DNA from: Mesostigma viride
Lineage: Eukaryota; Streptophyta; Mesostigmatophyceae; Mesostigmatales; Mesostigmataceae
DNA length: 64,000 bases
Direction: 5' to 3'
Assembly: GCA_009746045.1 (NCBI GenBank)
Contig: RPFO01000027.1
Span: 1,808,202-1,872,201, forward strand
Below are positions 42,698 through 53,715 of the stretch, in pieces (within the stretch, counting starts at the first letter, position 1; each line of letters starts with the position of its first letter). A model generated the notes under the pieces. It searched no databases. It was not told where the DNA came from and worked only from the letters and a program-made list of their open reading frames with translations. Position numbers and translations under genes: made by a program.

Positions 42698-43677
42698 GTG
42701 CAGTCACGCTTATGAATGGACAAAAGCCTCTTAACCCACCACTAGCACAGGAAGCTCTAGACAAGTGGCTAGAGGACATGGAGCTGGTTGTGCTCTCCGT
42801 GGACCCCACTGTCAACCTAGTGCAAGTGTTTCACTCGTCCACGTGCAACAGGGACTCGTCAGAGCGTGTCAGGGAAAAGGCTAGGACTGGTGTCAAGGAT
42901 AAGCTAACCTGGGCACAGTTCCTGGATGGGTTGAGGGAGGAGTTCTCTGACAAGGTTCTCAACCTCACCAACTACTATAAACATCAGTATGACACCTTTG
43001 AGATAGTGGGCCCTGTGGCAGAGGAATGGGCTAGGCTCAACCGTATCAGAGACAAGGGGGCCAAGTATGGCTTCCTGGTCACAGATAGGGCCTTGGCAGA
43101 CTATTTCCTGGACCGTATGGGTTTGAGTGTGGATGGGAGGAACAGTGCCCGCATGTTTCTTAACCAGACTGATGGCTCCTTGCGTGCTCTGGAGCTTGTA
43201 ATCCTCAGCATAAGGAAGCCAGATCCTGCCTGCAAAGCTATCCAGTCCCATGGCAGCAATGCCACCTCCGCTGTGCAGGGCCAAGGTGATGTCCCCGGGT
43301 ACCCAGCCCGTGATGGGGCAAGGCCCAACAAGCGTAAGCGCTTCAGGCGCCAGAGGCAGGGGGCTCAGGGTGGCAAGGGTGCAGGTTCCCAAGGAGGGGT
43401 TGGGAGCCAGCAAGCTGGTGGTCAGCAGGGTAAGGGTGGCCAAGGGCAAGGCAAGGGCCAAGCTCAAGGCAACCAGGGCAAGCAGGGTGGACAGTCTCAG
43501 GGAGGCCAGGGAAGCCTGGCAAGGGTGGGGCTGGGTCTGGGAAGAAGGGTGGAGCATGCTTTGTGTGTGGCAAGGAAGGTCACTGGCGTCGTGAGTGTCC
43601 TGACAGGAAGGCCAAGCCTGCTGGGGCAGGGGGCCAGTCGGGCAGCAGTGACTAGCTACATCATCCCCTGTAAATAG
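42694..43677 (+). CDS. Gag of the AGTT-LTR element
   Basis: The ORF has a helical capsid-like region (DKLTWAQFLDGLREEFSDKV ... ALADYFLDRMGL) and then a Gly/Gln/Lys-rich tail of about 70 residues. A CCHC nucleocapsid knuckle signature (CxxCGKEGHWRRECP) is encoded near 43560-43610. Gag assembles the particle in which reverse transcription occurs. It starts in the ATGA overlap with ORF c. The pattern is Retrotrans_gag-like, weakly. Confidence 0.65.
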   Translation: MSAVTLMNGQKPLNPPLAQEALDKWLEDMELVVLSVDPTVNLVQVFHSSTCNRDSSERVREKARTGVKDKLTWAQFLDGLREEFSDKVLNLTNYYKHQYDTFEIVGPVAEEWARLNRIRDKGAKYGFLVTDRALADYFLDRMGLSVDGRNSARMFLNQTDGSLRALELVILSIRKPDPACKAIQSHGSNATSAVQGQGDVPGYPARDGARPNKRKRFRRQRQGAQGGKGAGSQGGVGSQQAGGQQGKGGQGQGKGQAQGNQGKQGGQSQGGQGSLARVGLGLGRRVEHALCVARKVTGVVSVLTGRPSLLGQGASRAAVTSYIIPCK

Positions 43678-43688
43678 TCAATCACCCC

Positions 43689-46600
43689 TTGGGGAAGGTG
43701 TGTTGGATGTACATAAGGATGGGGGTGTGCCCCTTGTGCAGCACCAAGGGTGTAAAGATGTTGTTCTTCCACTGGATTGCAATAACAATGCTGCAGCTGA
43801 ATTCCCTATGCCTCATGCAGGTGGTGGGTCTCCAGCAGGTGCTGGCCTGGAGGGCCAAGGACCTTGCTGGAAGGGCCTGGAGCGGTCCAGGGAGCAGGAC
43901 CTGGCTTGGGGAGTCAGGATGGCCTGCAGGAAGCCCTGGAACCTCAGGAGTGGATCATGTGTCCCCACACACGGTTCAGACGTCTCGCCAGGTCAGTACT
44001 GACAGAGTGCTGAGCTATGCTGAGGCTGGCCATAGATTGCATCATATGTTTGGGCATTCTGGGCAGGCAGCAATGTTTGCTTGGAAGCTAGGTAGGGAGC
44101 CTTTGTGGGAGGCATGCCAGGCTGCTGCTGAGAACTGTGGTTGCCAGGAGAATGCTGTTCACCCACCTCAGTCCCATGCTAGGGAGCCTGCTAGGGAGCG
44201 TGGCGACATCCAGATGGATATCCAGCATATCAGGGGCTTGTATATATTGGTGGCAGTGGACAGGTTCAGCAGATATAGGCTGATAGACGTTCTGCCTGGT
44301 ATGCAGGAGCACCACTTGTTGTTGGGTATGAAGGCCCTGATCCCAGGCTTTGGGGTGTGCAAGAGTGTGCAGGCAGACTTGCAGTTTGACTGTTTGCTCA
44401 AGCATCAGGACCAGCTGCCTTGTAAGCTGGTAGTAGTCCCCAGGGAGAGTCATGGGCAGCAAGGGGCTGTAGAGAGATCCATACGTGAAGTGAAGACAGT
44501 GGTGCTAGCAGCAGAGTCAGTGCCACTTGTGGCATCTGCCTTAGAGAGGGCAGCCTGGTGTAAGGGGATAGAAGAGCAGCTGAACCACAGGGTTAACTAT
44601 TACTTTGATGGTGTGGCTGTCTCTCCCCTGGCCCTGCAGTATAGCTTGTTACCTGAGAACGTGGTGCAGGCCAGTCTTAGGAAGGCAGATAGGTTATTTG
44701 CCCAGCTGAGACGTAAGGACAAGAACTGGAATGTGCTGAGGCCTCAGGTGGGGCTGAAGGTCAGGATGTGGAAGGAACCATCTATTCCAGGCAAGCGGGG
44801 GAAGTGGCAGGATGGGGTTGTCACTCGTGTGGAAGAAGCTAACAGATCTTGCCTGGTGGCTTTGGAAAAGGATCCAAGGCACGTGTACAGGTTGTCCTGG
44901 GCTCATGTCAAGGAAAGAAGGCCACATGCAATCTGGCCTGCAGACGGGCCAGGCCCTCCCAGCTGGGTTGAGGAGCCAGGCCAGAGCCAGGCAGCAGCAG
45001 CTAACAATCCTCTGGTAGTGGATGATGGTCTGTCCCTGCTGGAAGATGACGAGCAGGAGGAGGCTGCTGAAGCAACTGTCACAAGGCCAGAGGGGACGGG
45101 GCAGCCACCTAAGGCCCGGGGGCCTCTCATGGCGGACGTCATCCGAGCACTCATGCGCAGCAAACATGATCCCAAGGTATCCAAGCTCACGGGGTGGGGG
45201 TCGTGCTGGGCAGCTACAATGGAGGTAGATACCAACTCACAGGTGTCTGTCATCAGGGAAGAGGATGCTGTAGGCTTACAGATGTCCCATCCCAGTTGCC
45301 TTGCTGTGTCTGATTTCTCAGGAAAGGTGTCCATGAAGATCCTTGGGGAAGTGAGTGTGCCTATCTTAGGGGTGCCCACCACGTTCTGTGTGGTAGAGGG
45401 CTATAAGGGGCCTGCCATTCTGGGACAGAACTTCTTGTGCATGCCAGGGGTTACTTTGACCTCTGATGAGTTGGCACTAGAAGGCAGGGGCAGCCTCCCC
45501 CTTGAAAGATATCACTATTCCCAGGGTCTTGCAGTGGCGGTGAAGGCTGTTAGGAGTCAGCCAGCTGAGGGTCCTCAGAGTCAGGAGCCCATAGCTGAGG
45601 ACTTGTTGATAATCCCAACCACCTTTGATCCAAGGCAGTTAGGGGTAAACAGGTACCAGATAGCTGCTCACAGTCCTATTCCCTGGCGCCAGCTAGTCGA
45701 GATGATGCAGAGCCCCAAGATGGCTAAGGCATGGACTCTTGGCTTTGTTGCTTCTGGGCATGAGTGGATAGTTTCCAACTGTGCAGAACCTGTGGATGAG
45801 CTGCCAGAAGTTCACCAGCTGCTCAGATTGATGTTTGTCCTCAAGCTCAAGGAGGTTGATGGTGTCCAGGTGCCACATGTCAGACCAGTTGTAACCGAGT
45901 ATCATGGCACTGGCCAGTTGTTAGATGAGGAGCTCTATACTCCAGGGATGCTGCATGACACGTGGAGGATTCTGCTGTGTATATTTCTGTCTTTTCTGGT
46001 TAAGGGTGTGCCCTATAGCTCTGTGCTGATTGATTTCAAGAGGGCTTTTCTCAAGGGTGACCAAGATCAGGCTAGGCAGACTTGGAGAGATATCCCTCCT
46101 TTCTTTGTGACTGTACCTGCTGTATGGAGAGCAGAGATAAAGGCCAGGTACCTGAGAATTCTGAAAGGGTTGGAAGGTCTCAGGTCCAGTCCCATTATCT
46201 GGAGAAAGAGCCTAGAGAAATTCTTGAAGAATACTTGTGGGTTCTGTGTCTCCAGTGGATCCCTGTTTGTTCCAAGGGTCCTACAATGGCCTTCCTGTCT
46301 TTGCCTCACTGCATGGTGATGACCTGCATCTCATAGGTCCACCAGACTGGGTTGAGGCTGTCTTGGCTAAGATCCAGAAGCGGTTTGAGCTGGGTAAGAT
46401 ACAGCACATGGTGGAGAATGAGCCTATGGTCTTCTGTGGCATGCAGGCTACGTTGTTCCAAGCCAAGGGCTCGTGGTTCATCAGGATGGAGGGTGGTAAG
46501 GACTACCCACAGCAGATTGTAGATGCATTGCAGGAGCCCATCACGCAGGCTAGGTGTGCTACCATCAGGGGCATGCTGGCATGGCTTGCAAGTATATGTG

Positions 46601-47220
46601 CCCCTGACTTGCTGGTTCTGAGTCGACTTACTGATTCCCAGCTGGTTGAGGTGGGTGCTGAGAGTGTGGTGCAGGCTGTCATGATGTCTCCCCCTCTCAT
46701 ACTGGGTCCTGTGGATTTGTACAAGCCCCTTGACATGGTTCTCTATGTAGACAGTTCTATGGACAATAGGAAGGTCACAGAGGTCAGGGGCCGGGCAGCA
46801 GCATTAGTTACCCTGGAGCAAGATCACACCTCACTTGTTACCTGGTACAGTCGGTTGCAGAACAGGGTTACACCCAGCAGTGATATTGCTGAGTGCAGGG
46901 CAATCTGTGAAGGGCTGCATACTGCTCTTTACTTGAGGGAGCTCTTCTACCAGCTATGTCAAGTGGCTTCCTGTAGGTTGCAGCTGCACACACTGGTGAG
47001 GACTGATAGCATGGGCATGGTGCAATTTGTGCACAGGCAGCTGGCCAGGAGCAGGGACCTTGACTACTTGTTGCTCAAGGAGATGTCCTACCTAGCTCAC
47101 ATTGAACATGTGCCTGGTGTGGACAACCCTGCAGATGCCCTCACCAAGCTGGAGGAGAAGGCGGAGAGGCAGTACCCCCTGCTCCGTGGGCTCATGGACC
47201 CCTTACACGGGCGGCCATAG
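43689..47220 (+). CDS. Pol region: integrase, retropepsin-like, RT, RNase H
   Basis: Integrase: HHMFGHSG...CGC zinc part (about 44.04 kb), then DIQMDIQ, VQADLQFD and QGAVERSIREVK (44.2-44.5 kb) as a D-D-E set. Retropepsin-like domain: EVDTNSQVSVI at about 45.22 kb and GPAILGQNFL at 45.41 kb, with D-T-N-S in place of the usual D-T-G-A. RT: VPHVRPVV, DFKRAFLKG (46.03 kb), GLEGLRSSPIIW and SLHGDDLHL (46.31 kb), with HGDD where Copia has YVDD. RNase H: LYVDSSMD, AECRAICEGL, RTDSMGM and VDNPADALTK (46.74-47.15 kb). RT and RNase H are Copia-like. The protease position is not that of Copia (PR-IN-RT) or Gypsy (PR-RT-IN). Treated as one region. Confidence 0.8.
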
Positions 47221-47679
47221 AGACCAGGCCTTGCTTCAGCTTGGGTGCCCCCAGTGGGCTGCTTGACCAAAGTACCAAGTGGTGACTGGTGCTTACTGGT
47301 TGACAGCCGGTCCTTCAGGGTTAGGTACACCCTCCTGGACAGGAGTTGGTGTGGAATGTCACTCCTACCAGCTGAGAATCATGCCTGGCCCTCCCCATGG
47401 GGTTCAGAAGAGTCGCCAGGACTTAAGTCGACGCCTTTGGCCTCAAACAGTTAGGCCATGCAAGGGCAACCCGAATGTTGGTTCTTACAGGTTGCTGTAT
47501 ATATGTTTTCTAGTGCTTGTTTCCAACCTGTTGCTAATAAAGAACCTGGTTGTGTGACCATGTGGAACATGGTTGCCAGGGGGCCACATTCTGGGTTATA
47601 TAATGCTTGAATAAAACATAATCATGTCATGTCATTCTCATGTTGTTCCATGGTTGTAATGTTTCTCTTGTGTAAAGTT

Positions 47680-47726
47680 CCAGGTCACCTATAAACCTGG
47701 AGGTTGGGGTGGGGTTCAATTCCCCA
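47680..47726 (+). other. tRNA-like stem-loop plus T-arm in the 3' region
   Basis: CCAGGT...ACCTGG hairpin (47680-47700) followed by TGGGG-TTCAATT-CCCCA (47710-47726), a 5-bp stem with a 7-nt T-loop. The related element has CGGGG-TTCGATT-CCCTG at 61371-61387 (minus). Both are followed about 130-145 nt later by two GGGCGCC motifs (47854 and 47869; 61207 and 61221). Conservation across two diverged elements suggests function. Confidence 0.6.
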
Positions 47727-48205
47727 GCAGAGCCACAGCCTGGCATGAGTGATTCCTGGGCTTAACACCCAGTGAAGACATGGGCTCCCCAAGGAGGCAG
47801 TATTTGTAGGTGCTACCTGAGTTCTTTGAGCAAAGGGAAAGGCTGGCCAAGGCGGGCGCCATAAGAACGGGCGCCTGTGATAACTGTGAAAGATCAGGAA
47901 CTCACAATAGTACGTTCTTGGCATCCTGTAATCCCAGCCATTGGACTAGGTAATGTGCCTTGACTTTAATCCAGCACCAAGTTCCCAAGGAAAGGTTGGG
48001 AGCTGACCAAGGGGTCAGGGGATAACCTGGGGTGACCTCTGATTCACTGGCCAGTACACCTAGCCTGGTCCAAGGGCAGATATGTTGTTACCCAAAGGAG
48101 GCAGGAACCTGGGCCCTCAAAGGTCTGATCAACCTCAAGGGACCAAGCGGTCTGTGGCTGAGTGGGCACAAGCAAGGTTAGGTTTTTTCAAGCTGGTCCA
48201 GCTCC

Positions 48206-48219
48206 AAAAGAAGAAAGGG
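48206..48219 (+). promoter_or_regulatory. Polypurine tract of the AGTT-LTR element
   Basis: AAAAGAAGAAAGGG then TTGG immediately before the 3' LTR. The related element has AAAGAAAAGAAGGGATTGG in the same place (59027-59045, minus). In LTR elements this tract primes plus-strand DNA. Confidence 0.8.
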
Positions 48220-48223
48220 TTGG

Positions 48224-48871
48224 AGTTAGCATTTTGGGCAACCAATATGCTAAGTGGATGCAGTTTGGAAAGACCTTTCCAACGCCGTGCTGACCGCCTG
48301 AAACAGACAAGGGACAAGAAAGATATGAGGTCCCGAAGTCCTAGCCGTCCGTGGCCGACTGAGGTACAGTCCTCTGGTGTAGTGGACAGGACACGTGGCA
48401 GGCCGTGCCTGCGCAGGCTTAGCCTGACTATCACGTGACTGTGGTCCACGTAGACCAGAGAGCAGCAGCCTGTGACTGGTGGACTACAGGAACTGGCACA
48501 GGTCTGCAAGGATACTAGGCCTTGCAGGCTTGTGACAGGTCCTGTACTTCCTAGGTTGCAGAGTCTAGGCAAATCCAGTTCGTCCTGGCTCTGCACTGAT
48601 GCCAGTGGACGTTGAGGATTTGCTTGCCTGCCTGCACGTGCCTCGTCACACCGATGGGAACGAGGAACAACGCAAAGGATATAGCTTGGTCATGGGGGAT
48701 GACCAGCTATCTTGGCAAGCACGAACCGAGGCTCACACATTGGTCGTGGAACCGCTCACCGTGGTCGTGGCTTGGTGCACGGGTTAAAAGGTTGCTGCCT
48801 TTGCAACTTTGGCTCATCCCGTTGTGTGGCGCGAGAGACCAGGAACTCACAGTTCTGGCTGTTCGCTAACT
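48224..48871 (+). repeat. 3' LTR, AGTT...AACT ends
   Basis: 648 bp, nearly identical to 40418-41066, followed by GTCTT at 48872-48876. Confidence 0.9.
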
Positions 48872-48965
48872 GTCTTTGTCACGGTGGCGTTCTCCAATTC
48901 ACGTGCAACGTCCACTTCCTGTGCCAGCTCTGGCGCGGCGCGTACGTATATACACTAGGAACTCA

Positions 48966-49345
48966 GGGGTGGTAAAAAATACCACTTTTATCACTTTTTA
49001 TCACTTTCTATCACTTTCTATCACTTTTTATCACTTTTTACCACCCAAAACCACCCAAAAGGTGGTATAAAGTGGTAAAAAGTGATAAAAAGTGGTAAAA
49101 AGTGATAAAAAGTGATAAAAAGTGATAAAAAGTGATAAAAAAAGCGACTTTTACCACCTAAAACACGGCCACGGAGGTGGTTAAAGTGGTAAAAGGTGGA
49201 AAACGGTGGTAAAAAGTGGTAAAAAGTGGTAAAAAGTGGTAAAAAGTGGTAAAAAGTGGTAAAAAGTGGTAAAAAGTGATAAAAAGTGGTAAAAGTGGCC
49301 AAAGTGGTAAAAAGAACACCACGACGAGCACAAAAGTGGTAAAAA
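48966..49345. repeat. Left subterminal array of GTGGTAAAAA units
   Basis: About 30 units of GTGGTAAAAA or GTGATAAAAA. The outer 70 bp are in the opposite orientation to the rest, so the block can fold on itself. These are the likely binding sites of the element's TnpA-like protein, by analogy to En/Spm. Confidence 0.8.
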
Positions 49346-49489
49346 ATACAAGGGCTGAACCGACAACAAGTCAGTTTAGGCCCAAACAATGAATGATGCA
49401 TCTTTATTCAACATAATATCGGCATGATTACACTTGTGTGCAGCATCTAATGAGGCCGCAAAATGCTGGCGCAGCAGCATCAATCAGAA

Positions 49490-52400
49490 TCATCCTAGCT
49501 TGGCATCACTACCGTTAAAATCACTGTCATTCCCCTCGTTGCTAGAGGTTTGTTCTCTATAGTCCCTGACCGTGCGCGCGCGTGCACTTGTGCGCAACGG
49601 GGGCATGGGCTCCTTCCCCTTGTGTGATGCAGACGCCAAAGCCTCAGATTTCTTCTTTCTCTTGCGAGGCGGGGCTGCGCGTGAGGGCTCTGCCGCCGTG
49701 GTTGCCGGCGCGGGCTGCCGTTCAGCGGGCGGCTTCTTTTTCTTGCGAGGCGGGGCTGCGCGTGAAGGTCCTGCCGCCGTGGCTGCCGGCGCGGGCTGCC
49801 GTTCATCGGGCGGCTTCTTTTTCTTGCGCGGCGGGGCTGCGCGTGAAGGTCGTGCCGCCGTGCTCGCTGGCGCGGGCGGCGGTTCAGCGGGCGGCGGTTC
49901 AGCGGGCGGCCGTTCAGCGGGCGGCTCAGGTGGGAAGTACCTGATGTCTTCCTGCCACCTTGTCGCCGTGCTTTGGAAAAACTCGTTCTCCAAAGCCCAC
50001 CCGGTTGCCAGGTGACGGGGCAGCTTGCAGTGAATGACCGAAAGCTGGGGCTGATGCCGTGGGTCCAGCACAAACCCAACAGAGCTAACAGATGTTGGCC
50101 ACACTAGCTTTGCCGTGCGTGGTGCCTCGGCGCTGCGGACCAACACCAAGCGTTGATCCCGAATGTAAGCCACCTCCGATGCATCGAAAAGCTCTACTCT
50201 CAGCACAAGCTGTTGAGTCCACTGCCCCACCGGCTGCACCAGCTTCGCCACGAGAATGTGGGTCAGGTAGCCGTACTGAGTGCTGCTTCCCTCCTTATGG
50301 TAGGCTACACCACAGTTTGCAGTCCGCCATGCTTGCTTCCTGTCAGCTTCTTTTGTCCGGTAATTGAAACCGTACAAGTGCACCCTATCATACTCCTCAG
50401 CCTTGAGCTGCACGCCGGCTGCTGCAGCCTGGACAAGCTCCGGGACCAGCGGCTGCTGGTTGAGTCCGATCCAGTCTTTGAGCCATGAGAGGTCGCTGCA
50501 CAAGGGCCGCCTGCATGCACATCGTATACAAAGCAAGATAGCAATGCAAGAAAAAAAAATTAGAATAACGGCAGTAGTCCTTGGAAATCAGATGAAGTTC
50601 CATATACTGAAAGAAAATCAGCTCAAAGAATAGCAACTTACAATAATAGGACAGCGGCGTCTTACCAGTAGGCCTCATCGCCGTTGACTTCGGGATCTTT
50701 GTACTCCGCATTGGGCAGCGCATACTCCAACAAAATCGCGCCCACTTCATCAGATTCCGCGGCGGTGAAAGTGTAGAAATTCTTAACCTTGCGGCTGCGC
50801 CCCCCCAACTCAACCTTCTTGGACGGGTCTGCGTGGATGACGTCCCAGATGTAGTAGCGGTCTTTTGGCTGAAAAAAAAAAAAGAAAGCAAACAAGACAT
50901 TGCAAGCAGCGCACACAAATATGCATAGAAATTAGCTGCATGCAGCACAAGACCGGGCCACAAGCAGCGCGTACATAACACTAAATCTACACACAAATCC
51001 ATAAAAAAAAAAATCGGTCACTAGCGTGTACTTACCATCCCGGTTTTCACCATGTGATAGGCCAGATGGGTCAGCGCCTCAGACTTGCGATATGCTCCGT
51101 CCATGGAGCACTCCACATTGACGTTGGACAGCTTAGCTTTCGTGATGGCCCCCATCATCCGCTCGCCCGACGCCATGGTGCGGGTGTCACATCGACCCAA
51201 CAAGGGGATTTGCTGGTCCAGGTGGGCCATCATATGAACAGATTTTGCCATCTCAGACGCTGGCGCTATACGCTCCATCGCCACTGCAGCAAGCAAAAAC
51301 ATCTCGCCGCAGTCATCCAACTGCTGCTGAGTCGCCGGGCCGCTAGAAAACACAAAGTCCCAGGCCGCTGATTGAAGGAGAAATGCTTGCCGTGCATCGT
51401 CATCTAACCGCCCACGCAAGATGGTCGGGAGTTGCTTGCAAAAGTAGAGGATCTTGTCACGCGTCTTGGATTTTTCAGTACTCTTCGCATCGCAGAGCAA
51501 GCCACTGATCCGGCCGGTGAAGTAGTCGGGTAGGCTATGCGCCATGATGTCATCGAGACCTGCGCATTACAACCACACGCAAAAAAATAACACATAGTAG
51601 TAACACGACAGCCGAAAAAAATAGTCAGTCCTATGTAAATCACACAGACCATAGTCAGTCCTACATATTAAATTTCCAAATTACGGGAAAAATAAAAACC
51701 CAATGTCACACTTACGCTTGATATCAGCCTTTTCCTCAGCCGTCAGCTGGAACCCGGGGCGCGGTGCTGGCGCCCTCTTCTTCTTGCGGCCTTTCTTCGG
51801 TGGACTTTGGTGGTCTCCCTCCGGTGGAGGGTCTCCCTCCGGTGGTGGGTCTCCCTCCGGTGGTGGGTCTCCCTCCGGTGGAGGGTCTTCATCAGGCCGC
51901 CACAGCTCCGGGTTCAGACCGAGGACCTTCAGCCTGCCACGAAGTGACCCGCTCGCCATAGCCTTCCCTGCATATAGTACAAACAGAAAAAAAAAAACCA
52001 ATATTACATCAGCTTTCCATGTGAACAGATAGGCCACAGTCAATGTATGCATGCAACAATCACAATGAAATGATACAATGAAATGTTTAGCAATTACCGC
52101 TTGTGCAATGAATGACCCGCTTGAAGTTGTTGGGACACAGATGGAACTCGTCAATAAAATGACGGATCTTCAGGTGAACCCAGTACGGTAACTTGAGAAA
52201 CGGCTCGGGCTGCTTTTTTAGCGTAGCACAGTACTTCAGGTAGCCAGCATGGTCCATCTCCTGAACAACAGGAGCGTGAGCCGGCCGGCGGGGGTCACCC
52301 TCGGGAAACATGCGGTCATTGCCAAGGAGAACGATACGGCCATTTGAGATAAAAACCCCACGCCACTCATCACCATGTAGGACGCATTGATAGTACCCTG

Positions 52401-53580
52401 CATCTGGAATGTTCAGGGACTTGGAGTATGCCGGGTAGTCGTGAATTATGCCAGCAAGAATGGACCTCACAAATGTCGTAGTGTAAACACCCGCCACGTC
52501 CAGCGTCACATCACAAATGTAATACCCCTTCCACAGTACCAGGAAGTCCTCAGCGATCAAGTCCAAAAAAATGGTCATGTTCTTGGGTGCCTTCCCCTTC
52601 ATGGCGCCCACAAGAAGCACCATAGGGCAAAACCGCCCATTCACCATAACCCACTCGGGCAAGTTCACACAGGAAACAAACGCGGGCCAGCTGCTGTGGG
52701 TATCCATGAAAGACCTTGGACATACTCCGTCAAAATTCAGAAGGAAGATGGTGTTCCGCGGCTGGCTGCGAAAGTCCCAGTTGTTCTTTATGTGCTGGAT
52801 GGCACGGCTGTCTGCACGAACAGGTCCATGCACAAGAAACACCAGACGTAAAAAGAAAGGTATCCATCAGAGCAGTACAAACAAAAGATAAGCGCAAGAG
52901 GAAAAATCTCGAACTTGATACTTTGGCACACATTGCATAACAGAAGGCGTAGAAACAAGTGCAAACCTGCCTTTCAAGCCGTCCACAACGCGCGTGGATG
53001 AGTCTGGCTCCCTGTTTTCATGGTTCGCAGCGTACTGAAGGGCTTCCGCCATTTCCGGGACTCGGAACCAGGCCCTAATCCGATCCATCAGGGGGAAGTG
53101 CCTAACCTGGCGATGCGCTTTCCGCGAGTTGACGATGTCACCGTTTCTGTCAGTGTACGTCTCGTAGCGCGACAGCTTGCAAAGAGGGCAGCTCTTAGTA
53201 ATCTTGTCCTTGTACAAGTAACCCTCGCATGGGCAGGCATCGTACACACGGTACCCCAAGCCCAAGCCTTTGATCACTTTCCGTGCCTTCGAGATACTGT
53301 CGGGCAGAGTGTTGCCCGCGGGGAGAACGTTTCCCAACAGCTTAAAGAGCTCATCAGCAAAGGTCTGAGGGCATGAGTTTTCCCCCATTAGCGTCAGCAA
53401 TTGCAATGTAAACATCAAGGCCTTGCTCTCAGATCCCGGGTACAATGGCGTATCGTCCTTGACTCTGGCCACTGCTTCGTCATAATTTCTAGCAAACTGG
53501 CGTGCTGCATCCTCTCCACTGGCCGACCCGTCGTCAGGGTCCTCGGCCATGAATTCATCGACTGTCTGTCCTTGACGCAT
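49490..53580 (-). CDS. Tnp2-family CACTA transposase, six exons
   Basis: Exons on the minus strand: 53580-52967, 52807-52098, 51967-51716, 51559-51036, 50868-50666, 50495-49490. All five introns are 130-170 bp, start GT and end AG, and keep phase, giving 1102 residues without a stop. Exon 1 has the Tnp2 start (LYPGSESKALMF ... TLPDSISKARKVIKGLGLGY ... CPLCKLSRY). Exon 2 has the Transposase_21 core (FDGVCPRSFMDTHSSWPAFV ... NLPEW ... IAEDFLVLWKGYYICDVTLD). Exon 3 has a PPPEGD repeat and a basic patch. Exon 4 has MMAHLDQQIPLLG...GERMMGAI, matching the C-terminal helical region of Tnp2. Exon 6 ends in three AAPPRKKKKPP-type repeats. The enzyme excises and inserts the element. Start chosen at the ATG before MRQGQTVDEF. 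Confidence 0.87.
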
Positions 53581-53595
53581 TTACAATCTCTACAT

Positions 53596-53637
53596 GGAGG
53601 GCCGGCATCGACCGTTGATGGTCAATGCCGGCCCTCC
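53596..53637. repeat. Hairpin in the Tnp2 5' untranslated region
   Basis: GGAGGGCCGGCAT and its complement with a short loop (18-bp arms, one mismatch), ending about 16 nt upstream of the transposase ATG. It would impede scanning if transcribed; regulation is inference. Confidence 0.6.
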
Positions 53638-53715
53638 GTGGCTAACCAGTCGCCATCGGGATCACAAATCGAGCCACGCTAGGGCGTCTGCGCCAGTGAG
53701 ACCACTGGCAGCTCA

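Larger units (their letters stand above)
40418..48871 (+). mobile_element. Young LTR retroelement, Copia-like, order IN-PR-RT-RH
   Basis: LTRs of 649 and 648 bp start AGTTAGC and end GCTAACT, not TG...CA, and are flanked by the 5-bp duplication GTCTT (40413-40417 and 48872-48876). A purine tract AAAAGAAGAAAGGG (about 48206) precedes the 3' LTR. The LTRs differ by about one substitution and one indel, so the insertion is very young. Contents: three small ORFs, Gag, then a pol region in the order integrase, retropepsin-like domain, RT, RNase H. The coding part looks near whole with about two breaks or frame changes. Its relative at 58410-64000 shares ends, purine tract, domain order and 3' motifs. 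Confidence 0.9.

Noticed and set aside
48966-49401. CRISPR-like array of regularly spaced short repeats
   Set aside because: Units are directly adjacent without spacers, in both orientations, and lie at a CACTA end; the genome is eukaryotic.
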